5,214 nucleotides of DNA, taken from assembly GCA_964581365.1 (NCBI GenBank), contig CAZOOF010000072.1, positions 1 to 5,214 of the forward strand, read 5' to 3'. This stretch comes from JAITWN01 sp964581365 (lineage in GTDB: Bacteria; Pseudomonadota; Gammaproteobacteria; SZUA-140). Numbering within the stretch: the stretch's first letter is position 1; the number at the start of each line of letters is the position of its first letter. The notes beneath the pieces were generated by a model that saw only the letters and a list, made by a program, of their open reading frames with translations, did not search any database and had not been told where the DNA came from. A program made the position numbers and the translations under genes. Of this stretch, positions 1 to 5,214 are shown one piece after another.

Positions 1-3
1 TAC

Positions 4-32
4 TTGCCCGTGCAATTATCCTTGTTCATACT
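4..32 (+). promoter_or_regulatory. Putative sigma70-type promoter of sucCD
   Basis: A -35-like TTGCCC (4-9, 4/6 to consensus) is followed after 17 bp by a -10-like CATACT (27-32, 4/6). The stretch is clearly more AT-rich than its surroundings. Transcription would start near position 39, leaving a leader of about 24 nt before the sucC ATG. Both boxes are imperfect and only 62 bp precede the gene here, so a promoter further upstream, or read-through from an upstream gene, cannot be excluded. Confidence 0.35.
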
Positions 33-62
33 TCCGCTCTTTGCTGTCACGCGGACGCATCG

Positions 63-1235
63 ATGAATCTCCACGAATATCAGGCCAGAACGCTGCTTGC
101 CCGCTACGGGGTGCCGGTGCCGCCATTCCGCCTGGTGTCGGCGGCGGAAGCGGCTGACGAGACGCTTACGGCGCTCGGCGGTGGGCGCTGGGTGATCAAG
201 GCGCAGGCGCACACCGGCGGCCGCGGCAAAGCCGGCGGGGTACGGCTGGTGGAAGGGCGCGAGGCGGCGCTTGCCGCGATCACCGATATGCTGGGCATGC
301 GGCTGGTCACGGAGCAGACCGGACCTGCCGGCAAGCCGGTCAACGAACTGCTGGTGGAAGTGCCGACCGACATTGCCGCCGAGTTCTATCTCGGCCTGGC
401 CATTGATCGCTCGCGCCGGCGCATGGTGCTGATGGCCTCGCGCGAGGGCGGCGTGGACATCGAGACCGTCACGGCGCGCTCGCCCGATGCCGTGCTCACC
501 GCGGTCATCGATCCCCTGGTCGGATTGCAGCCGTACCAGTGCCGCGAGCTGGCGTTCGCTCTTGGACTCGAGGGGCCGGCGTTCCGGCAGTTCGAGGCGG
601 TGGCGCGCGGACTGGCGCGGGCGTTCCGTGAACTCGATCTCTCGCTGGCGGAGATCAATCCGCTGGTGCTCACCGGCGCCGGCGAACTGATCTGTGTCGA
701 TGCCAAGTTCAATGTCGACGATAACGCGCTGTTCCGCCAGCCGGAACTTCTCGGCATGCGCGATCAGCGTCAGGAGGATCCGCGGGAGCTGCGAGCGCGC
801 GAGTTCGACCTCAATTACATCGCCCTCGAGGGCGACATCGGTTGCATGGTCAATGGCGCGGGGCTGGCCATGGCGACCATGGACCTGATCAAGCTGGCCG
901 GCGGCCTCCCGGCTAACTTTCTCGACGTCGGCGGAGGCACGACCCGTGAGCGGGTGACCGAAGCCTTCCGCATTATCCTGGAGGATCCGCAGGTGCGCGG
1001 CGTGCTGGTGAACATATTCGGCGGCATCGTGCGCTGCGACATCATTGCCGAGGGGATCATCGGCGCGGTCAGTGATGCCGGCATCCGCATTCCGGTGGTG
1101 GTCCGGCTGGAGGGCACCAACGCCGAACGCGGCCGCGAGCTGCTGGAGCGCAGCGGCCTGAAGATCATCGCCGCCAGCGGTCTCGCCGAGGCTGCGGAGC
1201 GCGTGGTAGCCGCGGTGCGGGAGGCATCGGCATGA
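63..1235 (+). CDS. sucC: Succinyl-CoA synthetase (ADP-forming) beta subunit
   Basis: Beta subunit of succinyl-CoA ligase, the cytoplasmic TCA-cycle enzyme that interconverts succinyl-CoA, ADP and phosphate with succinate, CoA and ATP. At 390 residues it is close to the 388 of E. coli SucC and collinear with it. It opens MNLHEYQAR, then the ATP-grasp glycine-rich loop GGRGKAGG (52-59). Asn199 in EINPLV and Asp213 in CVDAK fall exactly where the E. coli Mg-nucleotide ligands lie. The C-terminal ligase-CoA domain carries GCMVNGAGLAMATMD (260-274), NFLDVGGG (285-292) and VNIFGGIVRCD (316-326). That last motif, with GGIV, argues against the related malate-CoA ligase MtkA, which as I recall has AGIN there. 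The ATG is supported by the perfect N-terminal match; only a weak Shine-Dalgarno-like GCGGA (51-55) precedes it. The TGA overlaps the sucD ATG. Product is confident from family similarity; kinetics and nucleotide preference are not shown. Confidence 0.97.
   Translation: MNLHEYQARTLLARYGVPVPPFRLVSAAEAADETLTALGGGRWVIKAQAHTGGRGKAGGVRLVEGREAALAAITDMLGMRLVTEQTGPAGKPVNELLVEVPTDIAAEFYLGLAIDRSRRRMVLMASREGGVDIETVTARSPDAVLTAVIDPLVGLQPYQCRELAFALGLEGPAFRQFEAVARGLARAFRELDLSLAEINPLVLTGAGELICVDAKFNVDDNALFRQPELLGMRDQRQEDPRELRAREFDLNYIALEGDIGCMVNGAGLAMATMDLIKLAGGLPANFLDVGGGTTRERVTEAFRIILEDPQVRGVLVNIFGGIVRCDIIAEGIIGAVSDAGIRIPVVVRLEGTNAERGRELLERSGLKIIAASGLAEAAERVVAAVREASA
1219..1224 (+). promoter_or_regulatory. 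Ribosome binding site of sucD inside the sucC 3' end
   Basis: GGGAGG lies 7 nt before the sucD ATG and within the last codons of sucC. It is a much better Shine-Dalgarno sequence than the one before sucC. With the ATGA overlap it suits translational coupling, which would keep the two subunits near 1:1. The coupling is inferred. Confidence 0.7.
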
Positions 1236-2116
1236 GCGTTCTGATCGATCGGAATACCCGGGTCATCTGCCAGGGATTCACCGGCAAGCAGGGGACCTTT
1301 CACACCGAGCAGGCGCTAGCCTACGGTACGCGCATGGTCGGCGGTGTGACGCCGGGCAAGGGTGGACAGACCCATCTCGGCTTGCCGGTCTTCGATACGG
1401 TGCGCGAGGCCGTGGCGGCGACCGGCGCCGATGCCAGCGTCATCTACGTGCCGGCGCCGTTCTGCAAGGACGCCGTCCTCGAGGCCGCCGCGGCAGGTAT
1501 CCGTCTCATCGTCTGCATCACTGAAGGGATCCCGACGCTGGACATGATCGAGGTGGCGGAGGTGCTGAAAAGCAGCGGGGCCCGCATGATCGGTCCCAAC
1601 TGTCCCGGCATCATCACGCCGGGCGAGTGCAAGATCGGCATCATGCCGGGCGCCATCCACATGCCCGGTGCGATCGGCATTGTGTCCCGCTCCGGCACGC
1701 TCACCTATGAGGCGGTACGCCAGACCACGGATCTGGGGCTGGGGCAGAGCACCTGCATCGGCATCGGAGGCGATCCGATTCCGGGCATGAGCTTCATCGA
1801 CTGCCTGGCGCTGTTCGAGGAAGATGCGCAGACCGAGGCCATTCTCCTGGTGGGAGAGATCGGCGGCACGGCGGAAGAGGAGGCCGCGGAGTACATCCGT
1901 GCCCATGTGAGCAAGCCCGTCGCCGCCTACATCGCCGGAGTCACGGCACCGCCGGGGCGGCGCATGGGGCACGCCGGCGCCATCATCAGCGGGGGAGCGG
2001 GAACCGCTGCTGGCAAGTACGCCGCGCTCGAAGCCGCCGGTGTCGTCACCACGCGCTCACCGGCAACGATGGGGGAAGCGGTCCGCGACGCCTTGCTCCG
2101 GCGGTCCGGGTCCTGA
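1232..2116 (+). CDS. sucD: Succinyl-CoA synthetase (ADP-forming) alpha subunit
   Basis: Alpha subunit of succinyl-CoA ligase; it binds CoA and carries the phosphohistidine that relays phosphate between succinyl phosphate and the nucleotide on SucC. It has 294 residues against 289 in E. coli SucD and is collinear with it. The N-terminal CoA-binding Rossmann domain shows VICQGFTGKQGTFH (11-24) and GGVTPGKGGQTHLG (37-50). Next come ITEGIPTLDM (96-105) and GPNCPGIITPGECKIG (121-136). In the ligase domain, Glu209 in GEIGG and His247 in RRMGHAGAI match the E. coli glutamate that stabilises the phosphohistidine and the active histidine itself. The PNCPGIITPGECK motif favours succinyl-CoA over malate-CoA ligase (MtkB). 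The ATG overlaps the sucC stop and has a strong RBS. The five or so extra C-terminal residues are unremarkable. Confidence 0.97.
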   Translation: MSVLIDRNTRVICQGFTGKQGTFHTEQALAYGTRMVGGVTPGKGGQTHLGLPVFDTVREAVAATGADASVIYVPAPFCKDAVLEAAAAGIRLIVCITEGIPTLDMIEVAEVLKSSGARMIGPNCPGIITPGECKIGIMPGAIHMPGAIGIVSRSGTLTYEAVRQTTDLGLGQSTCIGIGGDPIPGMSFIDCLALFEEDAQTEAILLVGEIGGTAEEEAAEYIRAHVSKPVAAYIAGVTAPPGRRMGHAGAIISGGAGTAAGKYAALEAAGVVTTRSPATMGEAVRDALLRRSGS

Positions 2117-2149
2117 GCCCGGTCGGTCGGTTGCTCGTCAGCTGGCGGA

Positions 2150-2183
2150 GGCATTCCGGCGTCGAGGGCGACGCTGGAATGCC
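2150..2183. terminator. Bidirectional hairpin between convergent sucD and ATPase genes
   Basis: Arms GGCATTCCGGCGTCG and CGACGCTGGAATGCC form a 15-bp stem with a single G-T pair and a 4-nt loop (AGGG). It begins 33 bp after the sucD stop and 4 bp after the stop of the minus-strand ATPase gene, the expected place for a shared terminator of convergent genes. No T-run follows on either strand, so this is not a textbook intrinsic terminator. It may act with Rho, or block 3' exonucleases and so protect both mRNA ends. The hairpin is seen directly; its role is inferred. Confidence 0.7.
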
Positions 2184-2187
2184 GCGG

Positions 2188-3726
2188 CTAGAGCAAATCC
2201 TGATCTGAAAGCGCCGGTCCCTGGTCTGGGCCCAGTTCCCGGTCCACGGTGTCATATATCCGCTGCAGTGCCCGCTGCAGCTCTTCTTCCTGTGCCGTGA
2301 GCCGGGCGACGATACGCCGGTATTCCTCGATGATTTCTTCCTGACGGACCGCTGCGGGCTGTTCCGAGTTCGATTCCGAATTGAAGCTTTTTCCGAAGTT
2401 ATCCTCCAGAGCCTTTGTCAGCTTGGAGATTTCTTCTTCGCCGGGATCGGTGTCGGCAAGGATTCGGGCAAGTTTTCCGGGGGCCAGCGGGAAGCGCTTG
2501 AAGCGGGCCACGTACAGCTCGACCAGCGACTCCATGAAAGGCTCGAGCCTGTCCGCGCCGAGTCCGTCCTCGCCGATCAGATCCCGCAGGCGCAGGGCCA
2601 GCTCATCGAGGGCGTCGACCGTGGCGGGTCCGGCGGAGTCCCCCACAGCAGCGGCGGAGACGTCCACCTCCGGCCCGGTCGCAGCTTCCACGGCGGCAGG
2701 GCTGCCGTCGACTTCGGTATCCGCCGGCGCCTCGTCTGATGGGAGCGAGCGGGCATGCTGGCCGCTGTGCTCATCTTCGGTTCGCGTCGGTCCCGGGCCG
2801 GCGCCTGGCCGCGCGGCGCGGTCCTGGCCGGCATCTCCGAGGGGAGACGGGGCGGGCGGCGGACTCGCTTCGGCCTGATCGCTCCACCAACTGGTGAAGG
2901 AGAGCGGTGTCGCAGGCGCTGCGAACTGCTTGCCCAGCACCGCCGCCAGGGTGGTGAAGCAGCGGCTGGCGAGAGCATCGGGGTCGTTGAGCAGAACCGG
3001 GCGCTGCCGGGCAATCGAGTTCTTGAGTGCTTTGTCGTCAGTGATATAGCCGAGATAGTGAACCTTGAGTCCGAGGTATTTGCGGACTGCTCCCTCGAAG
3101 CGTTTGTAGACCTCCATGCTGTTGGCGTAGTTGAGCGCCATGTTGACCAGGACATAGGCCGGACGCTCGTGAGCCTGACGCTTCAGGACCCGGAGCAGGG
3201 CAAAGGCATCGGTGAGAGAGGTCGGCTCGGTGGAGATGACGAGGATGGTGTACTGCGCGGAGCGGATGAAGGCGAGCACCGATTCGCCGATCCCCGCCGC
3301 GGTGTCGATGAGCAGATAGTCGAAGCTCGATTCGAGAGCGCGCAGGGCACCGATCAGACGCGCGCGACTCGGTTCGTCGAGTACGGCCAGCTCGGCGATG
3401 CCCGACGCTGCTGGGACGATCATGACGCCTTCCGGGCCTTCGAGCAGAACTTCCTCGACGGTTCGTTCGCCGCTGAGCAAGTGCTCTATGGTGTAGCGCG
3501 GCGTCACGCCCATGACGATGTTGACGTTGGCCAGGCTGGTGTCGGCGTCGAATACGCAAACGCGATGACCCTGGCGGGCGAGCGCGATGGCCAGGTTGCT
3601 GGTGACGTTGGTCTTGCCTACGCCACCTTTGCCGCTGGTGATGGCGATGACTCGCCCCGTCCGCTCCGTGGCGAGAGCGTGATCGCTTTCACGGACAGAT
3701 GCCGGATTGATCGGGAAGATATTCAT
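2188..3726 (-). CDS. MinD/FlhG-like P-loop ATPase with long C-terminal extension
   Basis: A 512-residue protein of the ParA/MinD (SIMIBI) ATPase class, which uses ATP-driven dimerisation to position cell structures. The core (about 25-275) has the deviant Walker A GKGGVGKT (32-39, signature Lys33), the switch I DAD at 60-62 followed by SLANVNIVMG, and a Walker B-type LLIDTAAGI (138-146). VMIVPAASGI (101-110), YTIEHLLSGE (78-87) and EPTSLTDAFALL (167-178) resemble FlhG/FleN more than cell-division MinD. The N-terminus lacks the DQAxxLR-type motif by which FlhG stimulates FlhF. FlhG/FleN proteins are usually near 270-300 residues; here about 230 more follow: a Pro/Ala/Asp/Glu-rich, probably disordered linker (285-370), a helical stretch (371-446), and a charged likely coiled coil (462-497). 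No MinD-like Lys/Phe-rich membrane-targeting tail ends the protein. The ATG is the first possible start after an in-frame TGA 54 nt upstream; its RBS is weak. The gene has its own putative promoter. Cargo is unknown: flagella, pili, chemoreceptor arrays or another polar structure are possible. Confidence 0.85.
   Translation of the reverse strand: MNIFPINPASVRESDHALATERTGRVIAITSGKGGVGKTNVTSNLAIALARQGHRVCVFDADTSLANVNIVMGVTPRYTIEHLLSGERTVEEVLLEGPEGVMIVPAASGIAELAVLDEPSRARLIGALRALESSFDYLLIDTAAGIGESVLAFIRSAQYTILVISTEPTSLTDAFALLRVLKRQAHERPAYVLVNMALNYANSMEVYKRFEGAVRKYLGLKVHYLGYITDDKALKNSIARQRPVLLNDPDALASRCFTTLAAVLGKQFAAPATPLSFTSWWSDQAEASPPPAPSPLGDAGQDRAARPGAGPGPTRTEDEHSGQHARSLPSDEAPADTEVDGSPAAVEAATGPEVDVSAAAVGDSAGPATVDALDELALRLRDLIGEDGLGADRLEPFMESLVELYVARFKRFPLAPGKLARILADTDPGEEEISKLTKALEDNFGKSFNSESNSEQPAAVRQEEIIEEYRRIVARLTAQEEELQRALQRIYDTVDRELGPDQGPALSDQDLL
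2626..2715 (-). repeat. 15-residue tandem repeat in the ATPase linker
   Basis: Residues 338-352 (EVDGSPAAVEAATGP) and 353-367 (EVDVSAAAVGDSAGP) are adjacent and identical at 9 of 15 positions, so two 45-bp units lie head to tail within the Pro/Ala/acidic linker. The codons have diverged (for example gaa/gag, gtc/gtg), which suggests an old duplication rather than a recent slippage. The repeat probably only lengthens a flexible tether. Confidence 0.5.
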
Positions 3727-3829
3727 CGCGCTGGTCCCGGTCTCAGGGGCTCCGAAGCTCCGCTCGCATTGTCGTTGTCAGGCGCCGCGTCCCTTCCGGA
3801 TGCGGCAACGGTGCGGACCGCGGGCGAGG

Positions 3830-3850
3830 GGAAGCGAGAGTCCCGCTTCC
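3830..3850 (-). repeat. Inverted repeat in the ATPase gene leader
   Basis: GGAAGCG (3830-3836) and CGCTTCC (3844-3850) are perfect inverted copies with a 7-nt loop. The minus-strand transcript of the leader could fold here. One arm is part of the direct repeat at 3840-3850, so the second repeat copy (3860-3870) could pair with the same partner instead. Confidence 0.4.
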
Positions 3851-3870
3851 GTCGCGTCCGTCCCGCTTCC
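3840..3870. repeat. 11-bp direct repeat at 20-bp period
   Basis: GTCCCGCTTCC occurs at 3840-3850 and again exactly at 3860-3870, separated by 9 bp. A 20-bp period puts both copies on nearly the same face of the helix, as expected for tandem protein sites. It lies 30-60 bp downstream of the putative ATPase promoter start site. It may be an operator, an RNA element or chance in GC-rich sequence; no known regulator is recognised. Confidence 0.45.
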
Positions 3871-3880
3871 TGCTGTTCTT

Positions 3881-3898
3881 CACCTGTTACGCCAGGTG
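3881..3898. repeat. Perfect 6-bp inverted repeat near the start of the ATPase leader
   Basis: CACCTG (3881-3886) and CAGGTG (3893-3898) flank the 6-nt spacer TTACGC. The dyad sits just inside the predicted transcription start of the minus-strand ATPase gene, where a repressor dimer could block initiation or the RNA could form a 5'-end hairpin. The dyad is seen directly; either function is speculative. Confidence 0.35.
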
Positions 3899-3907
3899 CA
3901 TTGCCAG

Positions 3908-3936
3908 ATTATGCACTTAGCATACCATTTGGTGAA
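3908..3936 (-). promoter_or_regulatory. Putative sigma70-type promoter of the MinD/FlhG-like gene
   Basis: On the minus strand a -35-like TTCACC (3931-3936, 4/6) and a -10-like CATAAT (3908-3913, 5/6) are separated by 17 bp, within the most AT-rich part of the 232-bp gap. Transcription would begin near 3901, giving a leader of about 175 nt before the ATG at 3726. The position just after the upstream gene ends, and the near-consensus -10, support the call. Confidence 0.45.
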
Positions 3937-3952
3937 AGCGGCAGTGCGCCGC
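3935..3952 (-). terminator. Short terminator-like hairpin after the aldolase/dehydrogenase gene
   Basis: Seven bases past the minus-strand TGA, the transcript has arms GCGGC and GCCGC around a 5-nt loop (GCACT), followed by only three Ts. It could be a weak intrinsic terminator. Its T-run (3935-3937) overlaps the -35-like box of the next promoter (3931-3936), so the end of one unit and the start of the next are packed together. The stem is short for a terminator. Confidence 0.3.
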
Positions 3953-3958
3953 CGGGGT

Positions 3959-5214
3959 TCAGATGACGCGGTCGTTGCCGCCATCGATGGGGATCTGGGC
4001 GCCGGTGGTGCGGGCGAAAAGGGGGCCGCACAGCTCGGCCACGAGTTCCGCAACCTGGCGCGATTGCACTTCCGCGCCGAGCACATTGCGCGTCTTGTAC
4101 TGCTCGACGGTCATGCCGTAGTGGGCTGCGCGTGCCGCCAGGACATCCGGAGTCCAGATGCCGGTGTCGAAGACTGCGTCCGGATGGACGGTATTGACCC
4201 GGATCTTATCCTTCCCCCATTCCAGGGCGGAAACTCGAATCAATTGGTTGAGCGCGGCTTTTGATGCGGAGTATGCGGATGCGCCAGGTCCCGGGGCAGT
4301 TACGTTGCGACTGCCGATGGCAACGACCCGGCCGCCCTGGGGGGCGCGGGCCAGCAGAGGATGCGCCTCGCGCAGCAGAACCAGGTTGGCATCGACATTC
4401 ACCGCCATCACGGCCCGCCACTGATCGCTGGGGAGCTGATCGATGCGGGTGCCCGGAGGAAACATGCCGGCGTTCAGGATCAGCATGTCGAGTCCGCCGA
4501 AGCGGCGTACGCCGGTTTCGAGCGCGGTGATCAGGGCCTCTTCGTCGGTGATGTCGCAGGCCATGCCGAGCCAGGCCGGATGCGTGAAGGCCTCCTGGAT
4601 GGATTCATCCCGATCGACGCCGATTACCGCCGCGCCGCGATCGAGCAGGGCGCGAGCACAGGCGCGGCCGATCCCGGAGGCGGCACCGGTCACCAGCGCG
4701 ATCTCGCCGGCGAACGGGGCGGGCTTGCCACCTTTCTTCAGCTTGGCCTGCTCGAGGTCCCAGTATTCGACGTCGAAAATGTCCCGTGCCGGCAGGGCGC
4801 GATAACCGCCGAGCGCCTCTGCGCGCAATACGACTTCCATGGTGTGGGCGTAGATGTCGGCGACGATGTCGGCGTCACGGGCGCTGCGTCCCAGCGTGCA
4901 CAGACCCAGCTCGGGATCCAGAATCACCCGCGGCGCCGGGTCGAGCATGGTCTTCCGATCGCGTGCCGCAGGCTCATGCTCCATGAAATAGTTTTTGTAT
5001 TCAGCAACATATTCGGAAATGTTGCGACCAATCAGAGGAGTGCGCTTGGTGCGGATGACGTGATCGGGGGTGGCCGGACCCTGCTGCGTGATGCGGTCGA
5101 TATCGTCGCGCCGGGCGAAGGCGAGACTGCGCTCGTCCTGGTGGCAGCAAAGCAGCAGCGGGAAGCCGGCTGCCTGCGAAGCCTCCAGGCGCAATTCGGC
5201 GATCTCGCGCCGCT
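3959..5214 (-). CDS. Bifunctional class II aldolase/short-chain dehydrogenase, C-terminal part (5' end outside window)
   Basis: The frame is open to the right edge, so 417 C-terminal residues are visible; the family is near 690 residues, so much of the aldolase domain is missing. Visible residues 1 to about 140 are the end of the aldolase-like part, with GPATPDHVIRTKR (45-57). From about 167 an SDR domain follows: the nucleotide-binding TGAASGIG (175-182), Asp200 at the end of the second strand (suggesting NAD over NADP), NAG (247-249), and a catalytic tetrad Asn272, Ser301, Tyr314, Lys318 in YSASK. The later HPDAVFDTGIW (343-353) is typical of this fusion family. Characterised relatives cleave rhamnulose-1-phosphate to dihydroxyacetone phosphate and lactaldehyde and then oxidise or reduce the aldehyde, but many members have unknown sugar substrates, so no symbol is given. 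A TTG at 5192-5194 is in frame but the match continues upstream, so it is not the start. The gene is on the strand of the ATPase gene, 232 bp upstream of it. Confidence 0.9.
   Translation of the reverse strand, partial: RREIAELRLEASQAAGFPLLLCCHQDERSLAFARRDDIDRITQQGPATPDHVIRTKRTPLIGRNISEYVAEYKNYFMEHEPAARDRKTMLDPAPRVILDPELGLCTLGRSARDADIVADIYAHTMEVVLRAEALGGYRALPARDIFDVEYWDLEQAKLKKGGKPAPFAGEIALVTGAASGIGRACARALLDRGAAVIGVDRDESIQEAFTHPAWLGMACDITDEEALITALETGVRRFGGLDMLILNAGMFPPGTRIDQLPSDQWRAVMAVNVDANLVLLREAHPLLARAPQGGRVVAIGSRNVTAPGPGASAYSASKAALNQLIRVSALEWGKDKIRVNTVHPDAVFDTGIWTPDVLAARAAHYGMTVEQYKTRNVLGAEVQSRQVAELVAELCGPLFARTTGAQIPIDGGNDRVI

Noticed and set aside
33..55. TCCGC/GCGGA complementarity that could hide the weak sucC Shine-Dalgarno sequence
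   Set aside because: Only 5 bp with a 13-nt loop, and the left arm would fall upstream of the predicted transcript start.
1316..1972. 218-codon open frame antisense to sucD
   Set aside because: SucD is matched along its full length to a known enzyme; the antisense product is rich in Arg, His, Ala and Asp in the way expected from reading GC-rich codons backwards.
63..2116. Malate-CoA ligase (MtkA/MtkB) as an alternative identity for the two-gene unit
   Set aside because: The motifs VNIFGGIVRCD, VVRLEGTN and GPNCPGIITPGECK follow the succinyl-CoA synthetase pattern, and no serine-cycle genes are visible.
2188..3726. Cell-division MinD
   Set aside because: No minC or minE alongside, the Walker B region reads DTAAGI rather than the DSPAGI I expect of MinD, and the terminal amphipathic membrane-targeting helix is absent.
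3887..3901. Tiny minus-strand reading frame (M-H-L-A-stop) starting at the predicted transcription start of the ATPase leader
   Set aside because: Four codons with no RBS, arising inside the 6-bp dyad; it is most likely chance, and the start site itself is only predicted.
2755..3966. 403-codon open frame on the plus strand, antisense to the ATPase gene and running across its leader
   Set aside because: It lies opposite a gene with clear conserved motifs, its translation shows no recognisable domain, and it reaches into the end of the aldolase/dehydrogenase gene. Long antisense frames are common in GC-rich sequence.
3959..5194. A complete gene starting at the TTG at 5192-5194
   Set aside because: The frame stays open to the window edge, the residues just upstream (RREIAE) fit the same helix, and the aldolase domain would be cut in the middle.

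Overview
The window is GC-rich, densely coding bacterial chromosome. The first two proteins follow the Escherichia coli succinyl-CoA synthetase subunits almost position for position, and the third resembles the flagellar MinD-like ATPase FlhG/FleN. Together with the high GC content this suggests a gammaproteobacterium other than an enteric, possibly one of the Chromatiales/Ectothiorhodospiraceae type. The taxonomic placement is inference; no marker RNA gene is present.

Layout. Positions 1-62 hold a short upstream region with a plausible sigma70-type promoter. Positions 63-2116 (+) carry sucC and sucD, overlapping by 4 bp as ATGA and forming one translationally coupled unit that encodes the ATP/CoA-dependent step of the TCA cycle. 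Positions 2117-2187 are a convergent intergenic gap containing a strong 15-bp hairpin that probably ends transcription from both sides. Positions 2188-3726 (-) encode a 512-residue MinD/FlhG-like P-loop ATPase with a long C-terminal extension: a disordered linker with a 15-residue tandem repeat, then a helical region and a coiled coil. Positions 3727-3958 are a non-coding leader with a likely promoter, an 11-bp direct repeat at 20-bp period and small inverted repeats. Positions 3959-5214 (-) are the C-terminal part of a bifunctional class II aldolase/short-chain dehydrogenase whose N-terminus lies beyond the right edge.

How the genes relate. sucC and sucD make the two subunits of one enzyme. 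The ATPase and the aldolase/dehydrogenase share a strand, but the gap between them contains a terminator-like hairpin and a promoter-like site, so they are probably separate units. No functional link between the three blocks can be shown from the sequence. The least ordinary item is the MinD/FlhG-like ATPase: it has the FlhG-type ATPase core but lacks the N-terminal FlhF-activating motif expected of FlhG, carries about 230 extra C-terminal residues, and has no flagellar or division gene beside it here. No mobile element, CRISPR array, tRNA or rRNA was seen.
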